Shown here: positions 44,256 through 54,173 of the stretch, in pieces | Numbering within the stretch: position 1 is the first letter of the stretch | Layout of the letters: each line of letters begins with the position of its first letter | NCBI RefSeq assembly: GCF_003640395.1 | Contig: NZ_RBZQ01000002.1 | Coordinates: 496,001 to 560,000, forward strand | From: Stutzerimonas urumqiensis | Lineage (GTDB): Bacteria > Pseudomonadota > Gammaproteobacteria > Pseudomonadales > Pseudomonadaceae | Length of the DNA: 64,000 nucleotides | Direction: 5' to 3' | Program-made: the position numbers and the translations under genes | Notes under the pieces: model-generated | What the model was told of the DNA's origin: nothing | Database searches by the model: none | Seen by the model: only the letters and a program-made list of their open reading frames with translations

Positions 44256-44298
44256 ATTGTATGAAGGCGCCCCTGGCGAACCGCTTGATGGGGATCAA
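44256..44298 (-). promoter_or_regulatory. norCBD promoter with FNR/DNR box
   Basis: TTGAT-GGGG-ATCAA (44285-44298) is a perfect FNR/ANR/DNR palindrome. On the minus strand TACAAT (44261-44256) lies so that the box is centred about -41.5 from the expected start near 44250, the class II arrangement. The 219 bases further upstream (44299-44517) show no gene. Confidence 0.92.
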
Positions 44299-44517
44299 GA
44301 AAGGATTCAACCCCGGCGGCGAGCGATCCGGGCCGCCCGATCGCCCGACAGAAGGCGCACCGGGCATCATCCGACAAGCCCCGAAACGCGCCGGCTCCGC
44401 CGACCGACAGGCCGCCAATCGCAGCCTGCGAACGGCGAGTCGGGCCGGGTTGCGAAGCACAGATGGGACGGCTGCATCCATCAGCCGAGCCGAACGCGAA
44501 ATGACGGATGCGCGGGC

Positions 44518-44542
44518 AAAAAAACGCACCGCAAGCGGTGCG
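44518..44542 (-). terminator. rho-independent terminator of nirQOP
   Basis: On the minus strand CGCACCGC and GCGGTGCG form a stem directly followed by seven T residues, 28 bases after the nirP stop codon. It separates nirQOP from norCBD. Confidence 0.93.
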
Positions 44543-44569
44543 CCAAGGGAACCGGTCGTCAGCGTTCGG

Positions 44570-44830
44570 CTAACGCCCGGCAGCGATCGTACCCAGCACG
44601 CCGAGCGTCATGATCACCGGCCAGCTCAGCAGCAGCCCGCGCCAGAAGCGCGGGCCGTGGCGCAACTCCATGAAGCGATCGGCGATCAACCATGCCTTGC
44701 CCAGTGCGAGCGCCAGCACGCCCGCCGCGAGCCACGGCGTCAGCGGGCCGGCGTGCGCCAGCAACACCGTTCCCACCGACAGCGTCACCAGCGCCAGCCA
44801 GCAGCCGAACAACACCTTCGATGCGGACAT
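44570..44830 (-). CDS. nirP: small membrane protein NirP (cytochrome oxidase subunit IV-like)
   Basis: An 86-residue protein with about three transmembrane segments (VLFGCWLALVTLSVGTVLL, LAAGVLALALGKAWLI and LLLSWPVIMTLGVLGTI). It resembles prokaryotic cytochrome oxidase subunit IV and the NorF protein of other denitrifiers. NorE/NorF-like proteins aid full NO reductase activity, but the mechanism is unknown. It follows nirO after eight bases. The order nirQ-nirO-nirP is that of P. aeruginosa. Confidence 0.82.
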   Translation of the reverse strand: MSASKVLFGCWLALVTLSVGTVLLAHAGPLTPWLAAGVLALALGKAWLIADRFMELRHGPRFWRGLLLSWPVIMTLGVLGTIAAGR

Positions 44831-44838
44831 ACGCCCTC

Positions 44839-45420
44839 CTAACCCAGCACGTAAACCAACGGAAACAGCAGTACCCACACCAGATCGACCATGTGCCAAT
44901 ACAGCACCCCCGACTCCAGCCCGCTGCACGCGTGCGGTTCGTAGGCCCGGCGGCGGCAGCGCTCGGCCATCCAGGCGAGGATGACCATCCCCAGCAGCAC
45001 ATGGAGGAAGTGAAAGCCCGTCAGAATCCAGTAGAGGGTGAAGAAGGTGTCGTGCTCCAGCCCATACCCCAGGCCCGCGAGATGGGCGTATTCCTGGAGC
45101 TTGAGGACGACATAGCCGCACGCCGACAGCAGCGCCGCCAGCAGCAGGATCGCCCCGCCCTGCGCCCGCCCGCGACGCACCTGCTCGACCGCCAGGGCGG
45201 CGAAGAAGCCCGACGTCAGCAGGCTCAAGGTCAGCGCCAGGCCCATCGAACTGTCGAGCACGGCACGTCCGGCGCGGAACAGTTCAGGTTGCAGCCACTG
45301 CGTGACGGCGAAGGCGAGGATCAGGATGCCGAACACCGCGAGTTCGGCCAGGATGAAGAACCACATCGCCAGATCGCCGGGCAGTGCCCGCGTGCCGGTA
45401 CGCTCAACCGAAGTGGACAT
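44839..45420 (-). CDS. nirO: NirO/NorE, cytochrome oxidase subunit III-like protein
   Basis: A 193-residue membrane protein with five predicted segments that resembles cytochrome c oxidase subunit III (GDLAMWFFILAELAVFG; HFLHVLLGMVILAWM; LYWHMVDLVWVLLFPLVY). No oxidase subunits I or II lie beside it, so it is the NorE-like accessory protein of denitrification. It overlaps the end of nirQ by 17 bases. Confidence 0.87.
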   Translation of the reverse strand: MSTSVERTGTRALPGDLAMWFFILAELAVFGILILAFAVTQWLQPELFRAGRAVLDSSMGLALTLSLLTSGFFAALAVEQVRRGRAQGGAILLLAALLSACGYVVLKLQEYAHLAGLGYGLEHDTFFTLYWILTGFHFLHVLLGMVILAWMAERCRRRAYEPHACSGLESGVLYWHMVDLVWVLLFPLVYVLG

Positions 45421-46210
45421 CGACCACATCCATCAGCGCGGCGACCGTCTGAGCATCGTCCGACAGCGGTTCGGCCAGGCAGGCCAGGCAGGCCTCCTTC
45501 GGATGCATGCCGGCGCCGATCATCCTCGCGGTGAAGATCAGCAGCCGGGTCGAGGCGACTTCTTCCAGATCGTGTTGCTCGAGCCGTCGCAATGCCTGTC
45601 CGAGCTTGACCACCTGTGTCGCCAGCGCCGTGTCGACGCCCGCCTCGTTGGCGACGATGCGCACTTCCTCGTCCATCGGCGGGTAATCGAAGCGCATCGC
45701 CACGAAGCGTTGGCGAGTGCTGGGCTTCATGCCCTTGAGCAGGTTCTGGTAGCCGGGGTTGTAGGACACCACCAGCATGAAGTTCTTCGGCGCCCGCAGC
45801 GACTCGCCGGTCCGTTCGATGAACAGCTCGCGGCGATCGTCCGCCAGCGGATGGAGCACCACCGCGGTGTCCTGCCGCGCCTCGACCACTTCGTCCAGGT
45901 AGCAGATGCCGCCCTCGCGTACCGCACGGGTCAGCGGGCCGTCCTGCCACCAGGTGCCCTGAGCGCCGATCAGGTGGCGACCGACCAGGTCGGCGGCCGA
46001 CAGGTCGTCATGGCAGGCGACCGTGTACAGCGGCAGCCCCAGACGATGGGCCATGTGCTGCACGAAGCGCGTCTTGCCGCAACCGGTCGGGCCCTTGATC
46101 AGCACGGGCATGCCGTGCCGCCACGCCTGTTCGAACAGCGGGACCTCGTTACCGAGCGGTTGATAGAAGGGAACGTCCGGCGCGGCCGGGCTTGATACTG
46201 GGGCATTCAC
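45404..46210 (-). CDS. nirQ: MoxR-type AAA+ ATPase NirQ/NorQ
   Basis: A 268-residue cytoplasmic ATPase that matures nitric oxide reductase together with NorD. Walker A is GPTGCGKT at 40-47, Walker B is ICYLDEV, and sensor regions are in LVVSYNPGYQ. The start is a GTG at 46210, preceded by GAGG; there is no ATG before the ATPase domain. It diverges from nirS, whose FNR/DNR box lies 138 bases away and may serve both. Confidence 0.95.
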   Translation of the reverse strand: MNAPVSSPAAPDVPFYQPLGNEVPLFEQAWRHGMPVLIKGPTGCGKTRFVQHMAHRLGLPLYTVACHDDLSAADLVGRHLIGAQGTWWQDGPLTRAVREGGICYLDEVVEARQDTAVVLHPLADDRRELFIERTGESLRAPKNFMLVVSYNPGYQNLLKGMKPSTRQRFVAMRFDYPPMDEEVRIVANEAGVDTALATQVVKLGQALRRLEQHDLEEVASTRLLIFTARMIGAGMHPKEACLACLAEPLSDDAQTVAALMDVVDVHFG

Positions 46211-46347
46211 AGCGAGTACCTCGCACAACGATGGAATCGGCCGTTGCCCGATCGGGTCGGCGGCTGGCGTTCCGAATCGGCCGGTACGCCTCGGTCCAGA
46301 CCCTACCCGCGACACGGCGTCACGCTCAAGCAATCCGCCGGCAAGTC

Positions 46348-48193
<1,846 letters not shown>

Positions 48194-48200
48194 GCCCCTT

Positions 48201-48222
48201 GGGGCGGGTTCATGCCCGCCCC
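48201..48222 (+). other. GC hairpin between nirS and nirM
   Basis: GGGGCGGG-TTCATG-CCCGCCCC is a perfect 8-bp stem seven bases past the nirS stop. Without a T run it probably stabilises nirS mRNA or stops part of the transcription, giving more NirS than downstream proteins. Confidence 0.65.
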
Positions 48223-48244
48223 GATTAGCCTTGAGGAAACTCTG

Positions 48245-48559
48245 ATGAAGAAAGTACTTATCCCCTTGCTGGCCATTGGCGGCTTCGTCGCCATGCAGTC
48301 GGCGGTAGCCGCCACGGGCGAGGAGCTGTTCAAGAGCAAGGGCTGCGCCGCCTGCCATTCGATCGACACCAAGCTGGTCGGCCCGTCCTACAAGGACGTC
48401 GCCGCCAAGTACGCCGGCCAGGGCGACGCCGTCGCCACCCTCGCCACCAGCATCAAGAACGGCAGCCAGGGCAAGTGGGGCCCCATCCCGATGCCGCCAA
48501 ACCAGGTCACCGAAGAAGAAGCCAAGACCCTCGCCGAGTGGATTCTTAGCCTGAAGTAA
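48245..48559 (+). CDS. nirM: cytochrome c551
   Basis: A 104-residue precursor; the signal ends after VAA (about residue 23), leaving an 82-residue class I cytochrome c. The heme site is CAACH (C34, C37, H38), and the methionine ligand is in PIPMPP. It donates electrons to NirS. TTGAGGAAA precedes the ATG. The next gene starts 16 bases later. Confidence 0.97.
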   Translation: MKKVLIPLLAIGGFVAMQSAVAATGEELFKSKGCAACHSIDTKLVGPSYKDVAAKYAGQGDAVATLATSIKNGSQGKWGPIPMPPNQVTEEEAKTLAEWILSLK

Positions 48560-48575
48560 GCCCCAGGAGAACGTC

Positions 48576-48911
48576 ATGCACCTATCCCGCCATGCAGTAC
48601 GAGGTCTGGGACTGGTCATGACGTCCCTCCTCCCTTCTTTAGCCCTGGGCGCGCCCGATGCGGCCCGCCAGGCACAACTGGAAAACCTGCTCAAACAGGA
48701 CTGCGGCTCCTGCCACGGCCTGCGCATGACCGGCGGCCTCGGCCCGGCCCTGACCCTCGAAGCGCTCGCCGGCAAGCCCCGCGACAGCCTCATCGCCACC
48801 GTCACCTACGGACGCCCCGGCACCGCCATGCCCGGCTGGCAGCCTCTGCTCAGCGAGCAGGACATCGCCTGGCTGGTGGACACTCTTCTGCACGGATACC
48901 CCAAGCCATGA
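48576..48911 (+). CDS. nirC: cytochrome c55x, NirC
   Basis: A 111-residue periplasmic monoheme cytochrome with signal (cleavage after ALG) and heme site CGSCH (C43, C46, H47); the likely methionine ligand is in GTAMPGW. NirC can pass electrons to NirS and is thought to help in heme d1 assembly. AGGAG precedes it, and its stop overlaps the nirF start (ATGA). Confidence 0.94.
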   Translation: MHLSRHAVRGLGLVMTSLLPSLALGAPDAARQAQLENLLKQDCGSCHGLRMTGGLGPALTLEALAGKPRDSLIATVTYGRPGTAMPGWQPLLSEQDIAWLVDTLLHGYPKP

Positions 48912-50089
48912 ACCGCCCCGCCCTGCTGCTGGCCGCCGCCAGCCTGCTGCTCAGCGCCTGCGCGCAACAACCGCCCCTGCGGGGCAGCGGCGATCTCGGC
49001 GTGGTGATCGAGCGCGCCAGCGGCAGCCTACAGATCATCGAGAGCACCGGCATGAGCCGGCTGGCCCGCCTCGAAGGGCTGGGCGACCTGTCGCACGCAT
49101 CGGTGGTGTTCTCTCGCGATCAGCGCTTCGCCTATGTCTTCGGCCGTGACGGCGGGCTGACGAAGGTCGACCTGCTCGAGCAGCGCATCGACAAGCGCAT
49201 CGTCCAGGCCGGCAACAGCATCGGCGGCGCCATCAGCCAGGACGGCACGCTGATCGCCGTCGGCAACTACGAACCGGGCGGCGTGAAGGTATTCGATGCC
49301 AAGACCCTGGACCTCGTCGCGAACATCCCGGCGACGCCGCTGGCCGATGGCAGCCGCAACTCGCGGGTGGTCGGCGTCACCGACGTTCCCGGCAGGCGCT
49401 TCATCTACAGCCTGTTCGATACCGATGAAACCTGGCTGCTGGACTTCAGCCAGGGCAACGAGCCGGCGATCACGCGCTTCCCCGACATCGGCAAGCAGCC
49501 CTATGACGCCCTGCTGACACCTGAGGGCCGCTACTACGTGGCCGGCCTGTTCGGCGAAGACGGCATGGGCAAGATCGACCTCTGGCACCCGGAGCGGGGC
49601 GTCGAGCGCATCCTCGATCACTACGGTCGCGGCCAGGACAAGCTGCCCGTCTACAAGATGCCCCACCTCGAGGGCTGGACCGTGGCCGGCGACCAGACCT
49701 TCGTGCCCGCCATCGGCCAGCATCGCGTGCTGGTGATGGATTCGACGAGCTGGAAGCAGACCGACGCCATCGACGTCGCCGGCCAGCCGGTGTTCGTGAT
49801 GGCGCGCCCGGATGCGCGGCAGGTCTGGGTCAACTTCGCCCACCCCGACAACGGCAAGGTGCAGGTCATCGACAGCGAGACCCACCAGATCATCGCCACG
49901 CTGGAACCCGGCCCGGCGGTGTTGCACATGGAGTTCACCGCCCGCGGCGACCAGCTCTGGCTCTCGGTGCGTGACGGCCATGAAGTCCAGGTCTGGGACC
50001 CTTATCGACTCGAGCGCCTCAAGCGGCTGCCGGCCGAAAGCCCGAGCGGCATCTTCTTCAGCAGCCGCGCACACGAGACGGGCCTCTGA
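48908..50089 (+). CDS. nirF: heme d1 biosynthesis protein NirF
   Basis: A 393-residue protein related in sequence to the d1 propeller of NirS but without heme c. It has a lipoprotein signal (lipobox LSAC, C18; next residues AQ), so it is periplasmic and membrane-tethered. NirF binds a late d1 precursor and is needed in a final step of heme d1 synthesis. The conserved histidine is probably in VYKMPHLEGW. It overlaps nirC by four bases. Confidence 0.95.
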   Translation: MNRPALLLAAASLLLSACAQQPPLRGSGDLGVVIERASGSLQIIESTGMSRLARLEGLGDLSHASVVFSRDQRFAYVFGRDGGLTKVDLLEQRIDKRIVQAGNSIGGAISQDGTLIAVGNYEPGGVKVFDAKTLDLVANIPATPLADGSRNSRVVGVTDVPGRRFIYSLFDTDETWLLDFSQGNEPAITRFPDIGKQPYDALLTPEGRYYVAGLFGEDGMGKIDLWHPERGVERILDHYGRGQDKLPVYKMPHLEGWTVAGDQTFVPAIGQHRVLVMDSTSWKQTDAIDVAGQPVFVMARPDARQVWVNFAHPDNGKVQVIDSETHQIIATLEPGPAVLHMEFTARGDQLWLSVRDGHEVQVWDPYRLERLKRLPAESPSGIFFSSRAHETGL

Positions 50090-50090
50090 C

Positions 50091-50549
50091 ATGGAACTCG
50101 ACAGCCTCAGCCGCCGCCTGATCGACCGCTTCCAGCACGGCATGCCGCTGTGCGCCGAGCCCTACCGGGCAATGGCCGAGGCGCTGGGCTGCGAAGAGGC
50201 CGAGGTGCTGGCCGGCCTGCAACGCCTCGATCGGGCCGGGTGCCTGTCGCGCGTGGGGCCGGTGTTCGAACACAGCCGCGCAGGCGCCAGCACGCTCGTC
50301 GCGCTGGCCGTACCGCCAGCCCGGCTGGAGGCCGTCGCGGCATGCGTCAACGGCTACCCCGAGGTCAACCACAACTACCTGCGCGAGCACCATTACAACC
50401 TGTGGTTCGTGCTGACCGGGCCGGATCGCGCCCATCTCGATCGCATATTGACGCAGATCGAAGCCGAAACCGGCCTGGCCCCGCTCGACCTGCCCATGCG
50501 CAGCGCCTACCGCATCGACCTCGGCTTTCCGCTGGAGGTCGCGTCATGA
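50091..50549 (+). CDS. nirD: siroheme decarboxylase subunit NirD
   Basis: A 152-residue protein of the AsnC/Lrp-like NirD/NirG type, without DNA-regulatory context. An N-terminal winged-helix region ([20 protein letters not shown]) is followed by an alpha-beta half with [17 protein letters not shown], whose histidines are thought to act in decarboxylation. NirDLGH together decarboxylate siroheme to didecarboxysiroheme. It begins one base after the nirF stop, and its own stop overlaps nirL (ATGA). Confidence 0.93.
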   Translation: MELDSLSRRLIDRFQHGMPLCAEPYRAMAEALGCEEAEVLAGLQRLDRAGCLSRVGPVFEHSRAGASTLVALAVPPARLEAVAACVNGYPEVNHNYLREHHYNLWFVLTGPDRAHLDRILTQIEAETGLAPLDLPMRSAYRIDLGFPLEVAS

Positions 50550-51082
50550 TCGCGCCGCTCGATGATCGCCAGGCGCTGCAACTGCGCCGCCTGCTCGAAG
50601 CCGGCCTGCCGCTGGCCGCACGCCCCTACGCGCGGCTCGCCGAGCAGCTTGGCGCCACGGAAGACGCCGTGCTCGAACAGGTCCGCCAGTGGAGCGACGA
50701 CGGCCTGTTCCGGCGCATGGGGCTGGTGCTCAAGCATCGCGCGCTGGGCTTTCGCGCCAACGCGATGCTGGTGCTCGACGTGCCGGATGATCGGGTCGAT
50801 GCCGTCGGCCAGCAACTGGGCCAGGCACCGGGCGTCAACCTCTGCTACCAGCGCCCACGCCGATTGCCGCAGTGGCGCTACAACCTGTTCTGCATGATCC
50901 ACGGCCGCGAGCGGGCCGACGTCGTCGAGCGGATCGAGCGGCTGCTGGCCGAGCACGGCCTGGACGGGTTGCCGCACCAGCTGCTGTTCAGCACGCGCGC
51001 CTTCAAGCAATGCGGCGGCCGCTACGCGCCACCGCAACCGCAGGAACCGCAGGAACCGCAACAGGTGATCGCCCATGGATGA
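50546..51082 (+). CDS. nirL: siroheme decarboxylase subunit NirL
   Basis: A 178-residue NirL/NirH-type paralogue ([41 protein letters not shown]). The C-terminal tail is unusual: proline/glutamine-rich [11 protein letters not shown] from a short in-frame nonamer repeat (gaaccgcag). The tail ends over the nirG start (8-base overlap). It acts with NirD, NirG and NirH in heme d1 synthesis. Confidence 0.92.
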   Translation: MIAPLDDRQALQLRRLLEAGLPLAARPYARLAEQLGATEDAVLEQVRQWSDDGLFRRMGLVLKHRALGFRANAMLVLDVPDDRVDAVGQQLGQAPGVNLCYQRPRRLPQWRYNLFCMIHGRERADVVERIERLLAEHGLDGLPHQLLFSTRAFKQCGGRYAPPQPQEPQEPQQVIAHG

Positions 51083-51518
51083 GCTCGATCGCCGACTGAT
51101 CAACCGCCTGCAACGGGGCCTGCCGCTGGTTCGCCGGCCCTGGGAGGCGCTGGCGCAGGAACTCGACGCCGACCCCGCCGTGCTGCGCGCGCGCATCCAG
51201 GCCCTGCTCGACGACGGCACCCTGACCCGCTTCGGCCCGATGTTCGACATCGAACGGCTCGGCGGCGCCTTCACCCTCGCGGCGCTGAGCGTGCCCGAGC
51301 CACGGTTCGATGCCGTGGCCGCGGTGCTCGAGGCGATGCCGGAAGTGGCGCACAACTACCGGCGCGAACATGCCTGGAACATGTGGTTCGTGCTCGGCTG
51401 CGAGACACCCGAAGGCATCGCGCAGGCCATCGCCCGCATCGAAGCGCTCACCGGACTCGAGGTGCTCAACCTGCCCAAGGAGACGACCTACCATGTCGGG
51501 CTGCATTTCCCCGTCTGA
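51075..51518 (+). CDS. nirG: siroheme decarboxylase subunit NirG
   Basis: A 147-residue close paralogue of NirD ([40 protein letters not shown]). It keeps the histidine of HNYRREH but has W where NirD has H-Y in the next position. It overlaps nirL by eight bases and nirH by 26, suggesting fixed stoichiometry. Confidence 0.92.
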   Translation: MDELDRRLINRLQRGLPLVRRPWEALAQELDADPAVLRARIQALLDDGTLTRFGPMFDIERLGGAFTLAALSVPEPRFDAVAAVLEAMPEVAHNYRREHAWNMWFVLGCETPEGIAQAIARIEALTGLEVLNLPKETTYHVGLHFPV

Positions 51519-52011
51519 TCTGGCCCAGGCGCGCCGGCTGGTCGCCCTTACCGACGCCGGCCTGCCGCTGGTCGAGGACCCCTGGGCCTGGCTGGCCGAG
51601 CGGCTGGAGTTGGACGTCGAGGCGACCTTGGCGCTGCTCCAGCGCTTGCAGGCCGACGGCGCCATACGCCGGATCGCCGCCGTGCCGAATCATTACCGGC
51701 TGGGCTACCGGCATAACGGCATGACGGTCTGGGACGTGGACGACGAGGCGCTCGAACGACTCGGCCCGCTGGTTGGCGCACAGCCCTTCGTCAGCCATTG
51801 CTACCGTCGCCCGCGCCAGCCCGGCTGGCGCTACAACCTGTTCGCGATGGTGCACGGTCGCAACGCCGACGACATCGAGCGCGATCGCCAGGCCATCCGT
51901 ACGCTGCTCGGCGAGGTCTGCCGGGCCGATGAGATGCTGGTCAGCAGCCGCATCCTGAAGAAGACCGGCCTGCGTCTGACGGGCGCATCCAGTCCGGCGC
52001 GCCAGCGCTAA
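51493..52011 (+). CDS. nirH: siroheme decarboxylase subunit NirH
   Basis: A 172-residue close paralogue of NirL (GLPLVEDPWAWLAERLE; SHCYRRPRQPGWRYNLFAMVHGR). The ATG at 51493 lies inside nirG. It is the last gene of the nirSMCFDLGH run; 13 bases later a gene on the opposite strand ends, and no terminator is visible in that space. Confidence 0.92.
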   Translation: MSGCISPSDLAQARRLVALTDAGLPLVEDPWAWLAERLELDVEATLALLQRLQADGAIRRIAAVPNHYRLGYRHNGMTVWDVDDEALERLGPLVGAQPFVSHCYRRPRQPGWRYNLFAMVHGRNADDIERDRQAIRTLLGEVCRADEMLVSSRILKKTGLRLTGASSPARQR

Positions 52012-52024
52012 CCCTGTCGGCCGC

Positions 52025-52282
52025 CTACCACCACCCGAGCGCCAACCGGTGGATCACGCGCCATATCGCACCGATCAGGGACGGGAACAGCCGGGGCGAT
52101 GCGAACGCGACGACGGAAAACAGAAGGATCGATCCCCACAGCCAGCCGCTGCCCAGGTAGCCCTGCCAGAAGGCCAGCTCGCGATTGGCCGCGAACCAGA
52201 CGAACGCCGACGTCGGTATGGAAAAGCACAGCGAGGCGAGCAGCGCCATCAGCCTCGATTCGCCCGAATCGCCTCGCCTCAT
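52025..52282 (-). CDS. small membrane protein of unknown function
   Basis: An 85-residue protein with two predicted transmembrane segments (LMALLASLCFSIPTSAFVWFA and GSILLFSVVAFASPRLFPSLI). Not recognised. The start at 52282 overlaps the stop of the upstream gene (ATGA), which supports it as a real coupled gene; an ATG at 52300 is also open. It lies on the opposite strand between nirH and nirJ, an unusual place. Confidence 0.6.
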   Translation of the reverse strand: MRRGDSGESRLMALLASLCFSIPTSAFVWFAANRELAFWQGYLGSGWLWGSILLFSVVAFASPRLFPSLIGAIWRVIHRLALGWW

Positions 52283-52701
52283 GGCGCAGGCTTCACGCAA
52301 GGATCGGGGCGCTGGCCAAGCTCGGCCGCCACGGCGCTGATGGCGCCCTCGTCGGTCAGCCGCTCGACCACCCGATACCCCGCCTCGACATAGCCCGAAC
52401 CGCTGCTGCAGACCGAACCGTCGGCCATGCGGTACTCGATGCGATAGGCCCCTTCCCCGCGCTGGTAGACCGGAATGAGCAGCGGCGCCTCGGCCGCTTC
52501 GGACAACCGCACGTCGAGGATGGCTTCATCGCTCTCCACCCGGATCGCCACCGGCACCGCGGCTGAATCGTTACGCACCTCGATCAGCACCCAGGGCGCA
52601 CCGCTCAACCCGAGCCGCTGATAGCCGACGATCCCCACCACCGTCAGCGCACCGCACAAGAAACCCGACCCGACGCCCAGCGCAATCGCCAGTCGCTTCA
52701 T
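52279..52701 (-). CDS. single-span exported protein of unknown function
   Basis: A 140-residue protein. The N-terminus (MKRLAIALGVGSGFLCGALTVVGIVGY in parts) is a signal or anchor, followed by a beta-rich domain with VLIEVRNDSAAVPVAIRV and two cysteines (in VCSSG and DPCVKP) that could form a periplasmic disulfide. Not recognised. It reads opposite to nirH and nirJ and forms a two-gene unit with the small membrane protein downstream. Confidence 0.62.
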   Translation of the reverse strand: MKRLAIALGVGSGFLCGALTVVGIVGYQRLGLSGAPWVLIEVRNDSAAVPVAIRVESDEAILDVRLSEAAEAPLLIPVYQRGEGAYRIEYRMADGSVCSSGSGYVEAGYRVVERLTDEGAISAVAAELGQRPDPCVKPAP

Positions 52702-52883
52702 CGACCCGCCCCCTCCCTGATGCCGGCCGAACGCCAGCGAAATAATCGCAGGATGCTACCCGTTCCTGAGCGCCCTCGGCACTGCCGTCGACAGGAGCGC
52801 GCGCCATTTGGGAACCGGCTCGCCCAGCAGCCCGGAATACCCTGCGGCATGACGTCTCGCCCCGGCACCGCCGCCCGCCTTTA

Positions 52884-52897
52884 TTGCTTCGGATCAA
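52884..52897 (+). promoter_or_regulatory. near-perfect FNR/DNR box ahead of nirJEN
   Basis: TTGCT-TCGG-ATCAA differs from TTGAT-N4-ATCAA at one of ten positions. It is centred 83 bases ahead of the nirJ ATG, and a start near 52932 would put it at -41.5. A -10 there is poor (GATCCT). It implies that nirJEN has its own low-oxygen/NO-controlled promoter. Confidence 0.65.
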
Positions 52898-52973
52898 GGC
52901 TCCGGGCGATGGCCTTGGCGATCCTGCCGGCAACGAGGCACGCCGCCGGCAGTCGCCGCACAGGAGTCCGAGC

Positions 52974-54143
52974 ATGTTGAGAATCAGCCATTACCTGCGC
53001 GCCCTGGCCGGCCAATGTCCACCGCCGCACAGCGCGGCACCCGGCAGCCTGCGCCCGCCCGTGGTGATCTGGAACCTGCTGCGCCGCTGCAACCTCACCT
53101 GCAAGCACTGCTACGCGACCTCCGCCGACAGCGAATTCCGCGACGAGCTCGATACCGAAGCGGCGCTGAAGGTCATCGACGACCTCCAGCAGGCCGGCGT
53201 GAAGGTGCTGATTCTTTCGGGTGGCGAACCGCTGCTGCGCAAGGACCTCTTCCTGCTCGCCGACTACGCGCGCAACCGGGGCTTCTTCGTCGCGCTCTCG
53301 ACCAACGGCACCCTGATCGACGAGAGCAACATCCAGCGCATCGCCGCCGCGCAGTTCGACTACCTCGGCATCAGCATCGACGGGCTCGAAGCGGTGCACG
53401 ACGACTTCCGCCAGCTCAAGGGCAGCTATGCCGCGTCGATGCGTGCCATCGATCTGTGCCGCCAGCACGGCATCCGCGTCGGCCTGCGCACCACGCTCAC
53501 CCAGCACAACTACCCGCAACTGCCCGACCTGCTGGCGCTGATGCGCGAGCACGACGTGCAGAAGTTTTACCTCTCGCACCTCAACTACAGCGGGCGCGGC
53601 AAGCGAAGCCGCAAGCTCGACGCCCACTGGCAGATGACCCGCGACGCGATGGAGCAGCTGTTCGAGCGCGCCTGGCAGGACATCCAGGAGGGCCGCGACA
53701 CCGATTTCGTCAGCGGCAACAACGATGCCGACGCCATCCTGCTGTTGCAGTGGGTCGAGCGCCGGTTGCCCCGGCAACGGGCCGCGCTCGAGCGGCTGTT
53801 GCGCGGCTGGGGCGGCAACGCCTCGGGCAGCGGCATCGCCAACATCGACAACACCGGCGAGGTCCACCCGGATACCTACTGGTGGCACCACAGCGTCGGC
53901 AACGTGCTGGACCGTCCATTCAGGGAGTTGTGGCTGGACGACCCCGCCCCGCTGCTGGCTGCCCTGCGCCAGCATCCTCGCGCCGTCGGCGGACGCTGCG
54001 CGACCTGCCGCTGGCTGGACATCTGCAACGGCAACACCCGCACCCGCGCCTGGGCACAGGGCGATCTCTGGGGCGAAGACCCCGGCTGCTACCTCAGCGA
54101 TGACGAGATCGGCCTGCGCGCGATTCCCTGCACCACCCTTTGA
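52974..54143 (+). CDS. nirJ: heme d1 biosynthesis radical SAM protein NirJ
   Basis: A 389-residue radical SAM enzyme. The SAM cluster motif CNLTCKHC has C39, C43 and C46; LILSGGEPLLRKD is the GGEP motif. A C-terminal cysteine set (CATCRWLDIC, then PGCYLS) should bind a second Fe-S cluster (SPASM/twitch-like). NirJ removes the propionates of rings A and B of didecarboxysiroheme. The frame is open upstream, but the ATG at 52974 follows AGGAG by eight bases. Confidence 0.96.
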   Translation: MLRISHYLRALAGQCPPPHSAAPGSLRPPVVIWNLLRRCNLTCKHCYATSADSEFRDELDTEAALKVIDDLQQAGVKVLILSGGEPLLRKDLFLLADYARNRGFFVALSTNGTLIDESNIQRIAAAQFDYLGISIDGLEAVHDDFRQLKGSYAASMRAIDLCRQHGIRVGLRTTLTQHNYPQLPDLLALMREHDVQKFYLSHLNYSGRGKRSRKLDAHWQMTRDAMEQLFERAWQDIQEGRDTDFVSGNNDADAILLLQWVERRLPRQRAALERLLRGWGGNASGSGIANIDNTGEVHPDTYWWHHSVGNVLDRPFRELWLDDPAPLLAALRQHPRAVGGRCATCRWLDICNGNTRTRAWAQGDLWGEDPGCYLSDDEIGLRAIPCTTL

Positions 54144-54173
54144 CAGCCTGATGACCACGGCCAAGGAGCCACG

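Noticed and set aside
48201-48222. nirS-nirM hairpin as a full terminator
   Set aside because: No T run follows, and nirM to nirH lack another promoter that I can see, so readthrough must occur.
51040-51065. Short gaaccgcag repeat as a CRISPR-like or regulatory array
   Set aside because: It is only two to three in-frame copies coding for the PQE tail of NirL; no spacers.
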